Positions 8,278 to 15,779 of a DNA stretch of 64,000 bases are shown piece after piece; position 1 is the first letter of the stretch; the number at the start of each line of letters is the position of its first letter. Source of the DNA: Bog-257 sp963846715. GTDB lineage: Bacteria; Acidobacteriota; Terriglobia; Terriglobales; Acidobacteriaceae. The position numbers and the translations under genes were made by a program. The stretch covers positions 186,001-250,000 of the forward strand of contig CAWJXA010000001.1 in NCBI GenBank assembly GCA_963846715.1, in the 5' to 3' direction. Below the pieces are notes generated by a model. The model had not been told where the DNA came from. It worked only from the letters and a program-made list of their open reading frames with translations, and made no database searches.

Positions 8278-9111
8278 GTGGCGTCCGAAACTGAATTGCC
8301 GGTAAGCAGCTCCCTGCCTCCAAACTTTCCCGAAGAGATGCGTACCCTCTTCTGTGAAGTGCTGGGTCACCTCAATGCGGTAGAGCTGCCCTATGTGGTT
8401 GCGGGAGCCTTCGCTCTGCAGCATCATACCGGCATATGGCGCAACACCAAGGACCTGGATCTCTTCCTGACCGCAGAAGCCGTGCCCGAGGCGCTTAAGC
8501 ACCTCGAGGAGCAGGGCTTCGAGGTCGAAATACGCGATCCGGTTTGGCTGGCCAAAGCGCATCGTGACGGTTATTACGTCGATCTCATCACCGGCATGAG
8601 CAATGCAATCATTACGGTCGACCAATCGTGGATCGATCGCGCCAGCGAGTCGAAGGTACTCGGCGTCCCCGTGCGCGTGCTTGCTGCCGAGGAACTGATT
8701 GCCTCCAAACTGTTTGTCAACTTCCGGGAGCGCTTCGACGGCGCCGACATCGTGCACATCATTTACGGCACGCAAGGGCGGTTCGACTGGACACGCCTCC
8801 GCCAACTTGCCGGTGATCACTGGGAGCTGCTGTTGTGGGAGTTGGTGTTGTTCCACTATGTCTATCCCACCAAGCAGCACTATGTACCGCGCGAGGTGTG
8901 GAACGATCTGCTCTCACGGTTGCGGTCGCAGCTTGACTCGCCGTCGCCGCAGGCGTCCTTCCGCGGCAGCTTAATTGACGAAAAAATGTTTGCCATCGAT
9001 GTGCAGGAATGGGGACTGGAAAACCTGCTGCAGGAGAAGCGAGAACTGCGCGAGCCGAAAATCTCTAAAGTAGTGGATGAACCATCCGCCGGCCAACCAG
9101 GGAAAGAATGA
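8278..9111 (+). CDS. Nucleotidyltransferase-fold protein
   Basis: A 277-residue protein. Residues about 35-65 carry the Pol-beta/MNT nucleotidyltransferase signature: YVVAGAFALQ then KDLDLFL with paired acidic residues. A later acidic position is in YYVDLITG, and EELIASKLF follows the core, as in AbiEii/MNT-like transferases. The start is a GTG without a clear ribosome site; ATG 8338 is an alternative but would remove part of the N-terminal helix. It overlaps the metallophosphoesterase by 4 bases (ATGA), so the two are probably translated together. The substrate is unknown. No toxin-antitoxin partner of the usual HEPN type is visible. Confidence 0.75.
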   Translation: MASETELPVSSSLPPNFPEEMRTLFCEVLGHLNAVELPYVVAGAFALQHHTGIWRNTKDLDLFLTAEAVPEALKHLEEQGFEVEIRDPVWLAKAHRDGYYVDLITGMSNAIITVDQSWIDRASESKVLGVPVRVLAAEELIASKLFVNFRERFDGADIVHIIYGTQGRFDWTRLRQLAGDHWELLLWELVLFHYVYPTKQHYVPREVWNDLLSRLRSQLDSPSPQASFRGSLIDEKMFAIDVQEWGLENLLQEKRELREPKISKVVDEPSAGQPGKE

Positions 9112-9815
9112 GGATCGCAGCCATCGCCGATTTGCACTTCAGCCACCAGGGATACGACCGCTTTCGCGAGCAGATGACTCATGTGCGCGACGAGGCCGAT
9201 GTGCTGGTGCTGGCGGGAGATCTCACCAACTTTGGCGAGCCGCACGAGATGGAATCCCTGATAAACGCGCTGGTGCGCTTACGCATTGCCACCGTGGCTG
9301 TGCTTGGCAACCACGATTATGAGAGCGGGCATGCCAGCGAGTTGATGAAGATGATGAGCGACCAAGGCGTGAAAGTGCTTGACGGTACCGCTTACGAACG
9401 CGACGGCGTCGGTTTCGCGGGCGCCAAAGGCTTCGGCGGAGGATTCGGGCGTGGCGCACTTACCGCCTTTGGTGAGCCTGAGGTCAAAGCCTTCGTACAA
9501 GGAGCGATCGATGAGAGCCTGAAACTGGAACGGGCGCTGTCACAACTGCGCACGCCGAAACGCGTCGTGGTGTTGCACTACGCTCCCGTGGCAGCTACCG
9601 TCACCGGCGAGCCGCTGGAAATCTATCCGTACCTGGGGAGTTCACGCTTGGCCGAGGTCATCGACCGGCACGGGGCCGACCTCGTGGTTCACGGTCACGC
9701 CCACAGCGGCAGTCCCGAAGGCAAGACCACCGCAGGCTGTCCGGTTTACAACGTCGCCATGGGGCTCAATCAGGGACAGACTTCCGGCCGCGTGTACCGG
9801 ATCTTTGATGTGTGA
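9108..9815 (+). CDS. Metallophosphoesterase (calcineurin-like)
   Basis: A 235-residue enzyme with the full set of dimetal ligands in order: IADLHF (residues 6-11), VLAGDLTN, VLGNHDYE, VVVLHYAP and VVHGHAHSG. It overlaps the preceding nucleotidyltransferase stop by ATGA, so the genes form a two-gene unit. The family hydrolyses phosphomonoesters or phosphodiesters (nucleotides, cyclic nucleotides, phospholipids); the substrate is not predictable here. The coupling with a nucleotidyltransferase raises the possibility of opposing add/remove activities, which is inference. Confidence 0.88.
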   Translation: MRIAAIADLHFSHQGYDRFREQMTHVRDEADVLVLAGDLTNFGEPHEMESLINALVRLRIATVAVLGNHDYESGHASELMKMMSDQGVKVLDGTAYERDGVGFAGAKGFGGGFGRGALTAFGEPEVKAFVQGAIDESLKLERALSQLRTPKRVVVLHYAPVAATVTGEPLEIYPYLGSSRLAEVIDRHGADLVVHGHAHSGSPEGKTTAGCPVYNVAMGLNQGQTSGRVYRIFDV

Positions 9816-9839
9816 GATTCTGGTTCTGCCTTGAGCCGG

Positions 9840-11525
9840 TCAGGACAGTTTCAACTCAATTTTCTTCGCCGCAACATCGAGTGCAGCAATCCGAAAACTG
9901 CGAATCTGTCCGGCGCGCAGCGCTTCGGACTTAGTTGCGCTCCCCGCCGGAGCACCACCCTTCCAGCGCGCCTTCAACATGGAACTCAGCGCGGATAGGT
10001 CCGCGGCCGATGCAGGACGAGTCTCTTCGCCTGCCCCCTGCACCGTAACCACTGAACACGTGCCCTGGATTCCTTCTCCCAGCTCAACTCGCGCCTGCCC
10101 TTCTGAAACCTCGATTATGCGTCCGCTGACCATGTCGCCGGTTTTATGTTCCGCTATGTATTCATCGAGACTGGTGGGCACAAGTTGCTTCATTCCCAGT
10201 CGCAGCAGCCGCCTGTCTTTGTCGATGGCGAGCACCTGGGCTTTGACCACCTGCCCAACCTTCAGCACTTCCTGGGGATGGTTAATCCGCTTCTCGCCGC
10301 TGATTTCGCTGACGTGAATCATTCCCTCCACGCCCTCGGAGAGTTGGACGAACGCACCGAAGTTGGTGATGCTGGTGATCGGTCCTTCGATTACCGAGCC
10401 CACTGCAAATTTCTGAGCTACCTCGGCCCAAGGATCGCCCAACGCCTGCTTAAGTCCCAGTGAGATGCGGCGCGCGACCGGGTCGACGGACAGAACTACC
10501 GCTTCCACGGTTTCGCCCGGCTTGACTACATCGCTGGCCTGTCTCACCTTCTTGGCCCATGACATCTCGGAAAGATGGATCAGACCTTCTACTCCAGGCT
10601 CCAATTCAATGAATGCTCCAAAATCGACGACGCGCGTAACCACGCCGCGCACCCGCTCGCCGGTCTTGTATTTGTCGGCCACCGAATGCCACGGGTCGGG
10701 TTGAGCTTGTTTCATGCCCAATGAAATGCGCCGCTTCTCCGGGTCGATCTTCAGAACTTTCGCTTCGATTTCTTGCCCGATCGAAAGCACGTCCGAAGGC
10801 TTTGAGACGCGACTCCAGGCAATGTCGCTGACGTGCAGCAGACCATCCACTCCGCCTATATCGACAAAAGCGCCGTAATCAGTCAGGCTGCGAACCGTAC
10901 CATGCACGGTCTCCCCTTCCTTCACTTCAGAATAGCGGCGCTCTTTCCCAATGCGCCCCTCTTCTTCCGTGACGGCACGTCGATCGACCACTACATCTTC
11001 GTCGGCTACGTCCAGCTTGATGATGCGGCAGCGGATTTCCTGCCCCACCAACTTCTCCATCTCGGCGGCGTCGCGGGCTCCGCTGCGCGAACCCGGCATA
11101 AACGCGCGTACTCCCACGTCAACGCTCAGTCCGCCTTTAATCACGCCGGTCACTGTGCCCATAATCGTGGTCTTGCCGGCGAAGGCCTGTTCCAGCGACG
11201 ACCAGTCCTTGGGAAGCGCGGTTTTGAAGCGGGAAAGTTCGTAATAGCCATCCGGATCGCGGCCTTTCACCGAGACCGTAATCTTGTCGCCGGGTTTCAC
11301 CGGTTCATCCGTGGCGGCGAAGGCCGTCAATGGCAGAATGCCTTCGCTCTTGAATCCGATATCCAGCAAAACCGACTCGGCAGTGAGAGCTATCACGGTG
11401 CCTTCTATTTGCTGGCTGCCTTCAGCTCTGCGGGAATGGTCGTGCTCGAACTGCGAAAGGAGTTCGCCAAATGACTCATTGTCCTCGGCAGGGGATTGGG
11501 AATCTGGGATGCTAGGTTTGGACAT
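9840..11525 (-). CDS. rpsA: 30S ribosomal protein S1
   Basis: A 561-residue protein with about six S1 RNA-binding domains, the later ones well matched (TDYGAFVDIGGVDGLLHVSD, VDFGAFIELEPGVEGLIHLS, TNFGAFVQLSEGVEGMIHVS). The first two domains are more divergent, as usual for S1, and bind the 30S subunit through S2. The role is mRNA recruitment to the ribosome. There is no Shine-Dalgarno sequence before ATG 11525. In E. coli rpsA is likewise translated without a good one and is autoregulated through a structured leader. Two hairpins lie upstream here (11570-11591, 11625-11638). Confidence 0.88.
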   Translation of the reverse strand: MSKPSIPDSQSPAEDNESFGELLSQFEHDHSRRAEGSQQIEGTVIALTAESVLLDIGFKSEGILPLTAFAATDEPVKPGDKITVSVKGRDPDGYYELSRFKTALPKDWSSLEQAFAGKTTIMGTVTGVIKGGLSVDVGVRAFMPGSRSGARDAAEMEKLVGQEIRCRIIKLDVADEDVVVDRRAVTEEEGRIGKERRYSEVKEGETVHGTVRSLTDYGAFVDIGGVDGLLHVSDIAWSRVSKPSDVLSIGQEIEAKVLKIDPEKRRISLGMKQAQPDPWHSVADKYKTGERVRGVVTRVVDFGAFIELEPGVEGLIHLSEMSWAKKVRQASDVVKPGETVEAVVLSVDPVARRISLGLKQALGDPWAEVAQKFAVGSVIEGPITSITNFGAFVQLSEGVEGMIHVSEISGEKRINHPQEVLKVGQVVKAQVLAIDKDRRLLRLGMKQLVPTSLDEYIAEHKTGDMVSGRIIEVSEGQARVELGEGIQGTCSVVTVQGAGEETRPASAADLSALSSMLKARWKGGAPAGSATKSEALRAGQIRSFRIAALDVAAKKIELKLS

Positions 11526-11569
11526 AAGAATTCGGAAGGTTCATTTTGTCATAATCCGGACTTGGATGA

Positions 11570-11591
11570 CACTGCGGTTGACTTCGCAGTG
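11570..11591 (-). promoter_or_regulatory. Hairpin in rpsA leader, proximal
   Basis: Perfect 7-bp arms CACTGCG/CGCAGTG with an 8-base loop, 45 bases upstream of the rpsA start. It may be part of a structured leader for translational autoregulation (inferred). Confidence 0.35.
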
Positions 11592-11624
11592 GGGAAACAC
11601 ATCAGAAGGACGCATGCGCGACAA

Positions 11625-11638
11625 ATGCCTTTAGGCAT
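11625..11638 (-). promoter_or_regulatory. Hairpin between the CBS gene and rpsA
   Basis: ATGCC-TTTA-GGCAT, 5-bp arms and 4-base loop. It is either part of the rpsA leader or a processing/termination structure after the CBS gene. There is no T-tract. Confidence 0.3.
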
Positions 11639-11670
11639 GTCTACGCAGCAGGCCGTTACCGAGAATTAAT

Positions 11671-12123
11671 CTAGGCTGGATATTTTCCCGTGATGTAGCC
11701 TTCCAGATGTCGAATGGTCTCTTCGTGACCGGAGATGATCCATTTCACCAGATCGCCAATCGAGACCATACCTACGACAGTCTCTCCCTCAACCACAGGA
11801 AGATGACGGAAGTGGCCTTTGGTCATGATGGCCATGCATTCATCGATGGTGTTTTGGCGGGTCACAAACGTCACCGGGCTGGTCATGATCTCCCGGACCG
11901 GCGTCTCCTTTGACAACCGTCCCATGAGAATGACCTTGCGGGCGTAATCACGCTCAGAGACAATTCCGACGAGCTTGTTGTCTAACAACACGACCAAGGC
12001 CCCGATTCCCTCTTTCGCCATCTTCTCGATGGCTTCGTAAACAGACTGTTCGGGGCCAACCGACAAAATTGCCTTGCCGGACTTTTGCTTCAGCAGCGAT
12101 TCAACCGCGTCACTCACGTTCAT
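11671..12123 (-). CDS. CBS-domain pair protein
   Basis: A 150-residue stand-alone pair of CBS domains. CBS1 (about residues 15-70) has IGALVVLLDNKLVGIVSERD and CBS2 (about 80-140) has HFRHLPVVEGETVVGMVSIGD. The pair forms a Bateman module that binds adenosyl nucleotides in this family. No catalytic domain is attached, so it probably acts as an energy or redox sensor on a partner protein. It is co-directional with rpsA, 145 bases upstream of it. Confidence 0.85.
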   Translation of the reverse strand: MNVSDAVESLLKQKSGKAILSVGPEQSVYEAIEKMAKEGIGALVVLLDNKLVGIVSERDYARKVILMGRLSKETPVREIMTSPVTFVTRQNTIDECMAIMTKGHFRHLPVVEGETVVGMVSIGDLVKWIISGHEETIRHLEGYITGKYPA

Positions 12124-12359
12124 GGAAGCACCTGTCGGGCTCCCATGCTAGCATGCCCGGAGGCGAAAAACATTCCTCGTCTTTCGTGTTGGAAACCCAT
12201 ATCGAAAGCCCGCAAATCTATTTACCGGTGTCACACCACATTGGTGTACACATACTGTATTAAGCGCACTTTTCCAGCAAAATTGCTTTGACAAGCCCGC
12301 CAGACGCGGTTACAGTTCTGCTCAATTCCCTTCCGGATGGCAATAGCAGGAGGTTTCCC

Positions 12360-12803
12360 TTGGGCGGCATACCCAGCAACTATACCGTTGACCTCGATCT
12401 CATATCCCCGGTCGACCTGATGGGGATTCCCAACAGCTTTGACATCACTTCCCTTCCCAAAATTCAGATCGCGCTGGATCACATTACCGTCGAGCCGATC
12501 ACTCTGAAGCCGATGGATGTCAATGTGCGCCTGAAGGAGATTCCCTCCGTCCGGACCCACATACCTGCGGCCTTCACGGTGGGGTTCTCGGTGCTGGGAC
12601 TGCAAGTGGCCAGCATTCGTCTGTGCGGCGAAGCTCAGGTCATAACTGAACCGTACGTGCCCAACCCCTGCGAGCATTGTGGAGGGGGCGTGACTCTGCT
12701 TCCGGGCGGCCTGGTGCCGCAACCGGTCACCACTGTTCCAACACCTGTTGCAGCTGCGGGCGTACCACGAGCTGCGCGCGTAGCACGAAGAAAAGGCAAG
12801 TAA
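12360..12803 (+). CDS. Unknown beta-rich protein, first gene of an isoprenoid-linked operon
   Basis: I place the start at TTG 12360, because AGGAGG (12348-12353) lies 6 bases before it, the best ribosome site in the region. The frame is open back to a TTG at 12288 with no such site. This gives 147 residues. About residues 8-90 alternate short hydrophobic strands (YTVDLDLISPVDL, IQIALDHITVEPITL, VNVRLKEIPSVRTHIPA), suggesting an amphipathic beta-repeat or lipid-facing sheet. A segment with SIRLCGEAQVITEPYVPNPC and CEHCGG follows, with three cysteines that could bind metal or crosslink. The tail is Pro/Val-rich and then basic. There is no signal peptide. No family function is known to me. It is 3 bases from the next gene. 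Confidence 0.65.
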   Translation: MGGIPSNYTVDLDLISPVDLMGIPNSFDITSLPKIQIALDHITVEPITLKPMDVNVRLKEIPSVRTHIPAAFTVGFSVLGLQVASIRLCGEAQVITEPYVPNPCEHCGGGVTLLPGGLVPQPVTTVPTPVAAAGVPRAARVARRKGK

Positions 12804-12806
12804 GGC

Positions 12807-13532
12807 ATGAAGGATCTGTCCGGGCCCCTCCGTTTCCGGGGAACACCAAACCGGTTGCTGGCGACGTTGGAACTTCCTGAGAAGTTTCCACCGCCGAAGG
12901 TTTGCCGGGTAGTCTTGCCGGACACTGGCACGATGCCGCTGATGGTACGAGCGCTGCGTTCGACGGCTCCCGTAGTTTCCACTCTGAGTTTTCGCCTCCC
13001 TAAGTCCACCCCGCCCGGGTCATACCAGGGCAACGTTGAACTGGGAGCGAGGCGGATTCCCGCAGTGGTGGAGGTGGAACCTCGAGCTAGCTTGCGTTTC
13101 ATCCGCTCCAAGGTAACTTTCCGGGAGAGACCCGGAGCTCGGGCAAGGGCGGAGCTGGTACTGGTCAATCGAGGCAATGTGGACGTCACCGTCCCGTCCG
13201 AGGACAGTTTGTGTGTCTTCGCCAATGATGGACTAACGCGCGCCCTATACAGCGGGTTGGTGGAAGAGGGCGGCGACGGCAGGCAGCGCATCGACCGCAT
13301 CATGGACGAGGTGGCAAAAGCGCATGGCGGACTGGTGCGCGCGACGGTCCTTGAAGGGGCCGGTTGCCTTGCTCCCGAAGAAGTTCGCGAGCTCGTGGTG
13401 GAGTTCCATTTTTCGCATCGGTTGACCGCCGGACACACGTATCGAGGGACATGGTCGATTGCCGAATCAAGTCTCGAAGTTGAGGTCGAGGTCGTTGGCG
13501 GACCCAACGGCAAGGAGAGGGCCAATGAGTAG
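12807..13532 (+). CDS. Unknown protein with Ig-like segments, operon gene 2
   Basis: A 241-residue protein with no signal peptide and no transmembrane segment. It appears to hold two Ig-like beta-sandwich segments. The first (about 20-95) ends STPPGSYQGNVELGARRIP. The second (about 95-235) includes RARAELVLVNRGNVDVTVPS and closes LTAGHTYRGTWSIAESSLEV. The pattern of a Pro/Gly turn, then G-x-Y-x-G, then a strand is shared with genes 3 and 4 of the cluster, so these genes may be related. It overlaps gene 3 by 8 bases. Function unknown; a structural or scaffold role is inferred. Confidence 0.65.
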   Translation: MKDLSGPLRFRGTPNRLLATLELPEKFPPPKVCRVVLPDTGTMPLMVRALRSTAPVVSTLSFRLPKSTPPGSYQGNVELGARRIPAVVEVEPRASLRFIRSKVTFRERPGARARAELVLVNRGNVDVTVPSEDSLCVFANDGLTRALYSGLVEEGGDGRQRIDRIMDEVAKAHGGLVRATVLEGAGCLAPEEVRELVVEFHFSHRLTAGHTYRGTWSIAESSLEVEVEVVGGPNGKERANE

Positions 13533-14160
13533 CGGTAACGCAGCACTTACAGCATATTTGCAGGCTCTAGCGAATTTGACAGAACAAGGTGCGCAGTTGG
13601 GCGTCGATATTGTGGAGTCACTGGCCGGAAGCTCTCCCCAGTTGCTGGACAGTCTGAAGAAACTGCTTGGAGCCGGCGGTCCCTGGTCGGCTTGCAGCCC
13701 ATGCGATATTCCGCCGCCGTGCTGGATGCCGAGACCTTTATGCGATGTAACCAGCCTCGGGCGGCCGGGCGATACGGCACGTTTGGGTTTCGTCATTACC
13801 AATTGCAACATGGCCTTCCGTCAGGTCGCGGTATTCACTACCACTCCAAATGCGGGGCTCACCTTCAGCGCTGCCGACATCAATCTCACGCCCATGGAAC
13901 GCGGAGAGATTCTCGTCTCTCATCTCATTCCGACGACGGCCCCACTCGGCTCGAAGCGCGAGATCCTGATGTGGGTCCGCGGCTGCCGCCTGTATTTTCT
14001 GCGCTGGACCGTCGCCGTCGGCGCTCTCGGAGCCGACAGCTTCTTTGAAGTAGACGTGAAAGATTGTCCCGATCCCGTCCACCACTGGTACGACCACTTC
14101 TATTGTCCGCGTCCGTGCCTGGAAGAGCGAGGAAACAACCCTCCAGGAACGCGTGGATGA
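13525..14160 (+). CDS. Unknown protein with phasin-like helix, Cys/Pro-rich linker and Ig-like domain, operon gene 3
   Basis: This is 211 residues from ATG 13525, preceded by GGAGAGG. Residues 1-50 form amphipathic helices (LTAYLQALANLTEQGAQLGV, SPQLLDSLKKLLGAG). Residues about 55-75 are Cys/Pro-rich (CSPCDIPPPCWMPRPLC), a possible metal or disulphide hub. Residues about 78-180 form an Ig-like domain (GDTARLGFVITNCNM, INLTPMERGEILVSHLIP). The C-terminus is His/Cys/Pro-rich. It overlaps gene 2 by 8 bases and gene 4 by 4 bases (ATGA). Helix plus beta domain on an isoprenoid operon suggests attachment to a hydrophobic surface, which is inference. Confidence 0.65.
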   Translation: MSSGNAALTAYLQALANLTEQGAQLGVDIVESLAGSSPQLLDSLKKLLGAGGPWSACSPCDIPPPCWMPRPLCDVTSLGRPGDTARLGFVITNCNMAFRQVAVFTTTPNAGLTFSAADINLTPMERGEILVSHLIPTTAPLGSKREILMWVRGCRLYFLRWTVAVGALGADSFFEVDVKDCPDPVHHWYDHFYCPRPCLEERGNNPPGTRG

Positions 14161-14792
14161 ACGAGGTAACCCGACTCACCAAGGCATGGGGACGCGCGTT
14201 GGACGCCAATGTGCGTTATACCGCCCTGCTCGGTGAACTGGCCGTGAGAAGTTTCGACCTGCTGGTTTCTGCGGTCTCTGAAATCGGCCCGCAAATCATT
14301 TCAACCGATATAACGCAGGAGGCTAGCAGCGTGACGCCCACTCCCCCCGCACCCGTACTGGCTCCCTCGCCCGCAGCCATGGTCCTGGAAGGCGAGGCCG
14401 GAACCCGTGCTTTCGGCTTGTTCGTGGTGGAAAACAAGCTGGCCAAAGAGGTGTCGACCCAGGTTGCCGTCGGACCCTTGATTGACCCCGACGGTCAAGA
14501 GATTCCCTCAGTGTTGCGGTTTGAGCCCGGCATTATCACGCTGGCTCCCGGCGAGCAGGTGGTGGCGAAGGTAAGCGCAAAGATCAGCCGCGGACTGGTT
14601 GCCGGGGTGCGATACCAAGGCGAGATAAGCATCCCCGGGATTTCCGGTGCCAGCATACCGATCATTGTGAGACGCAAGCCGACAACCAGAACATCGGATG
14701 GCGCGGTTAAGCCCGACACAGTGAACATGGCGGCAGCGGCGGCCAAGCCCCGGAACACTGGCCGGCGCTCGCCTCGCAAGAGCCAGTCCTAA
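14157..14792 (+). CDS. Unknown protein with phasin-like helix and Ig-like domain, operon gene 4
   Basis: This is 211 residues from ATG 14157, which overlaps the previous stop (ATGA). A longer open frame from 14064 is mostly out of register with the previous gene and is not credible. Residues 1-50 are a long amphipathic helix (AWGRALDANVRYTALLGELA) resembling phasin N-termini. A Pro/Ala-rich linker follows, then an Ig-like domain at about 85-180 (RFEPGIITLAPGEQVVAKVS, VRYQGEISIPGISG). The tail is basic (RRSPRKSQS). No signal peptide is present. The family is unknown to me. The architecture parallels gene 3 without the cysteines. Confidence 0.65.
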   Translation: MNEVTRLTKAWGRALDANVRYTALLGELAVRSFDLLVSAVSEIGPQIISTDITQEASSVTPTPPAPVLAPSPAAMVLEGEAGTRAFGLFVVENKLAKEVSTQVAVGPLIDPDGQEIPSVLRFEPGIITLAPGEQVVAKVSAKISRGLVAGVRYQGEISIPGISGASIPIIVRRKPTTRTSDGAVKPDTVNMAAAAAKPRNTGRRSPRKSQS

Positions 14793-14826
14793 GTAACGAG
14801 AGGCAAGTCACCCACAAGGCCCCCCG

Positions 14827-15777
14827 ATGAACGCGACCGCCGCACCGACCACGGAAACCAGCGCAGTTTGGGAACTTCCGGAACGGCTTGGCCTAACCGC
14901 CGACCTGAAACGGCTGCAAACGGTTCTCGCCGGCTGGGTGGAAGAAACCGATCCAGAAGTACGCCATATGATTCGGACTCAACTCTCTGGACGAGCTAAG
15001 TATTTTCGGCCGGTCACCATCTTTGCATGCTATCGCTCGATGATGGACAAGTCCCCTCCGGACGTGGTGGTGACGGGCGCCGCCGGCCTGGAGTTGTTGC
15101 ACAATGTGAGCCTGATTGTCGACGACATCCTGGACCGCTCGCGCTATCGTCGGGGAAATCTCTCGCTGCATTGCCGTTATGGTTTTCTCCCCGGCCTCAT
15201 GACGTCGGGATACATCATGGCCGCAGCCTCGAAACTGGTGGCTTCTGACGCTTATTCGGTAGGCTTGCTATCCGAGCTGATGCAGCGCTTGGGAGTGGCG
15301 GAATGTCTGCAATGGCGGTTGCGGCGACACGCTCTGGGCACCGAAGATTGGCGGATGATTGCCGGCGAGGATACGGGTTCCATGTTCGAAATCTGCGCCC
15401 GCCTGGGTACCCGCGATAATGGCTTGCAGAAGTTTGGCAGATTGTTGGGAATGCTGTATCACGGGTGCGATGATGTGGCCGATGTTCGCGGGACCACGGC
15501 GCTGGGCGGAGGTTCGGCGCGCGACATCGAAGACGCCATCCTCACTCTTCCAGTCGCAATCGCGGTTCGAGATCCAGAAACGGCGTTGCTGTTTCGCAAT
15601 GCCAATCCTGAGAACCGGGATGCCCTCACCCGGAAACTGGTGCAGGCTTTACCGGAGGCCGAGGTCTATTTGGATCAGCTCGCTGCGGAAGCGGAGGCCG
15701 AAGCGTTGGCCAACAGCAAGTACCCGGAGCGCCTGCTGTCGCTGATCCACGACACGCGTCTCCTTTCCAGGGCCTAA
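14827..15777 (+). CDS. Polyprenyl diphosphate synthase family protein
   Basis: A 316-residue trans-isoprenyl diphosphate synthase, condensing allylic diphosphate with IPP. The substrate-binding region reads GRAKYFRP in place of the usual GGKRLRP, keeping a Lys and the terminal RP. The first Asp-rich motif is VDDILDRSRYRRG (DDxxD intact) and the second is GCDDVADV (DDxxD intact), followed by DIEDAILTLP. Both motifs look catalytically competent. Chain length is not predictable with confidence. It is the fifth gene of the operon, 34 bases after gene 4 and 2 bases before the reductase, so its product is likely the reductase substrate. Confidence 0.88.
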   Translation: MNATAAPTTETSAVWELPERLGLTADLKRLQTVLAGWVEETDPEVRHMIRTQLSGRAKYFRPVTIFACYRSMMDKSPPDVVVTGAAGLELLHNVSLIVDDILDRSRYRRGNLSLHCRYGFLPGLMTSGYIMAAASKLVASDAYSVGLLSELMQRLGVAECLQWRLRRHALGTEDWRMIAGEDTGSMFEICARLGTRDNGLQKFGRLLGMLYHGCDDVADVRGTTALGGGSARDIEDAILTLPVAIAVRDPETALLFRNANPENRDALTRKLVQALPEAEVYLDQLAAEAEAEALANSKYPERLLSLIHDTRLLSRA

Positions 15778-15779
15778 CT

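Noticed and set aside
8020..8880. 286-residue minus-strand frame across the amine oxidase and nucleotidyltransferase
   Set aside because: Crosses two real genes of opposite strand and shows no recognisable domain.
10833..11474. 213-residue plus-strand frame inside rpsA
   Set aside because: Antisense to repeated S1 domains; no independent support.
12231..12290. Promoter for the isoprenoid operon around GTGTACAC
   Set aside because: Palindromic bits are present but no -35/-10 pair with acceptable spacing could be seen.
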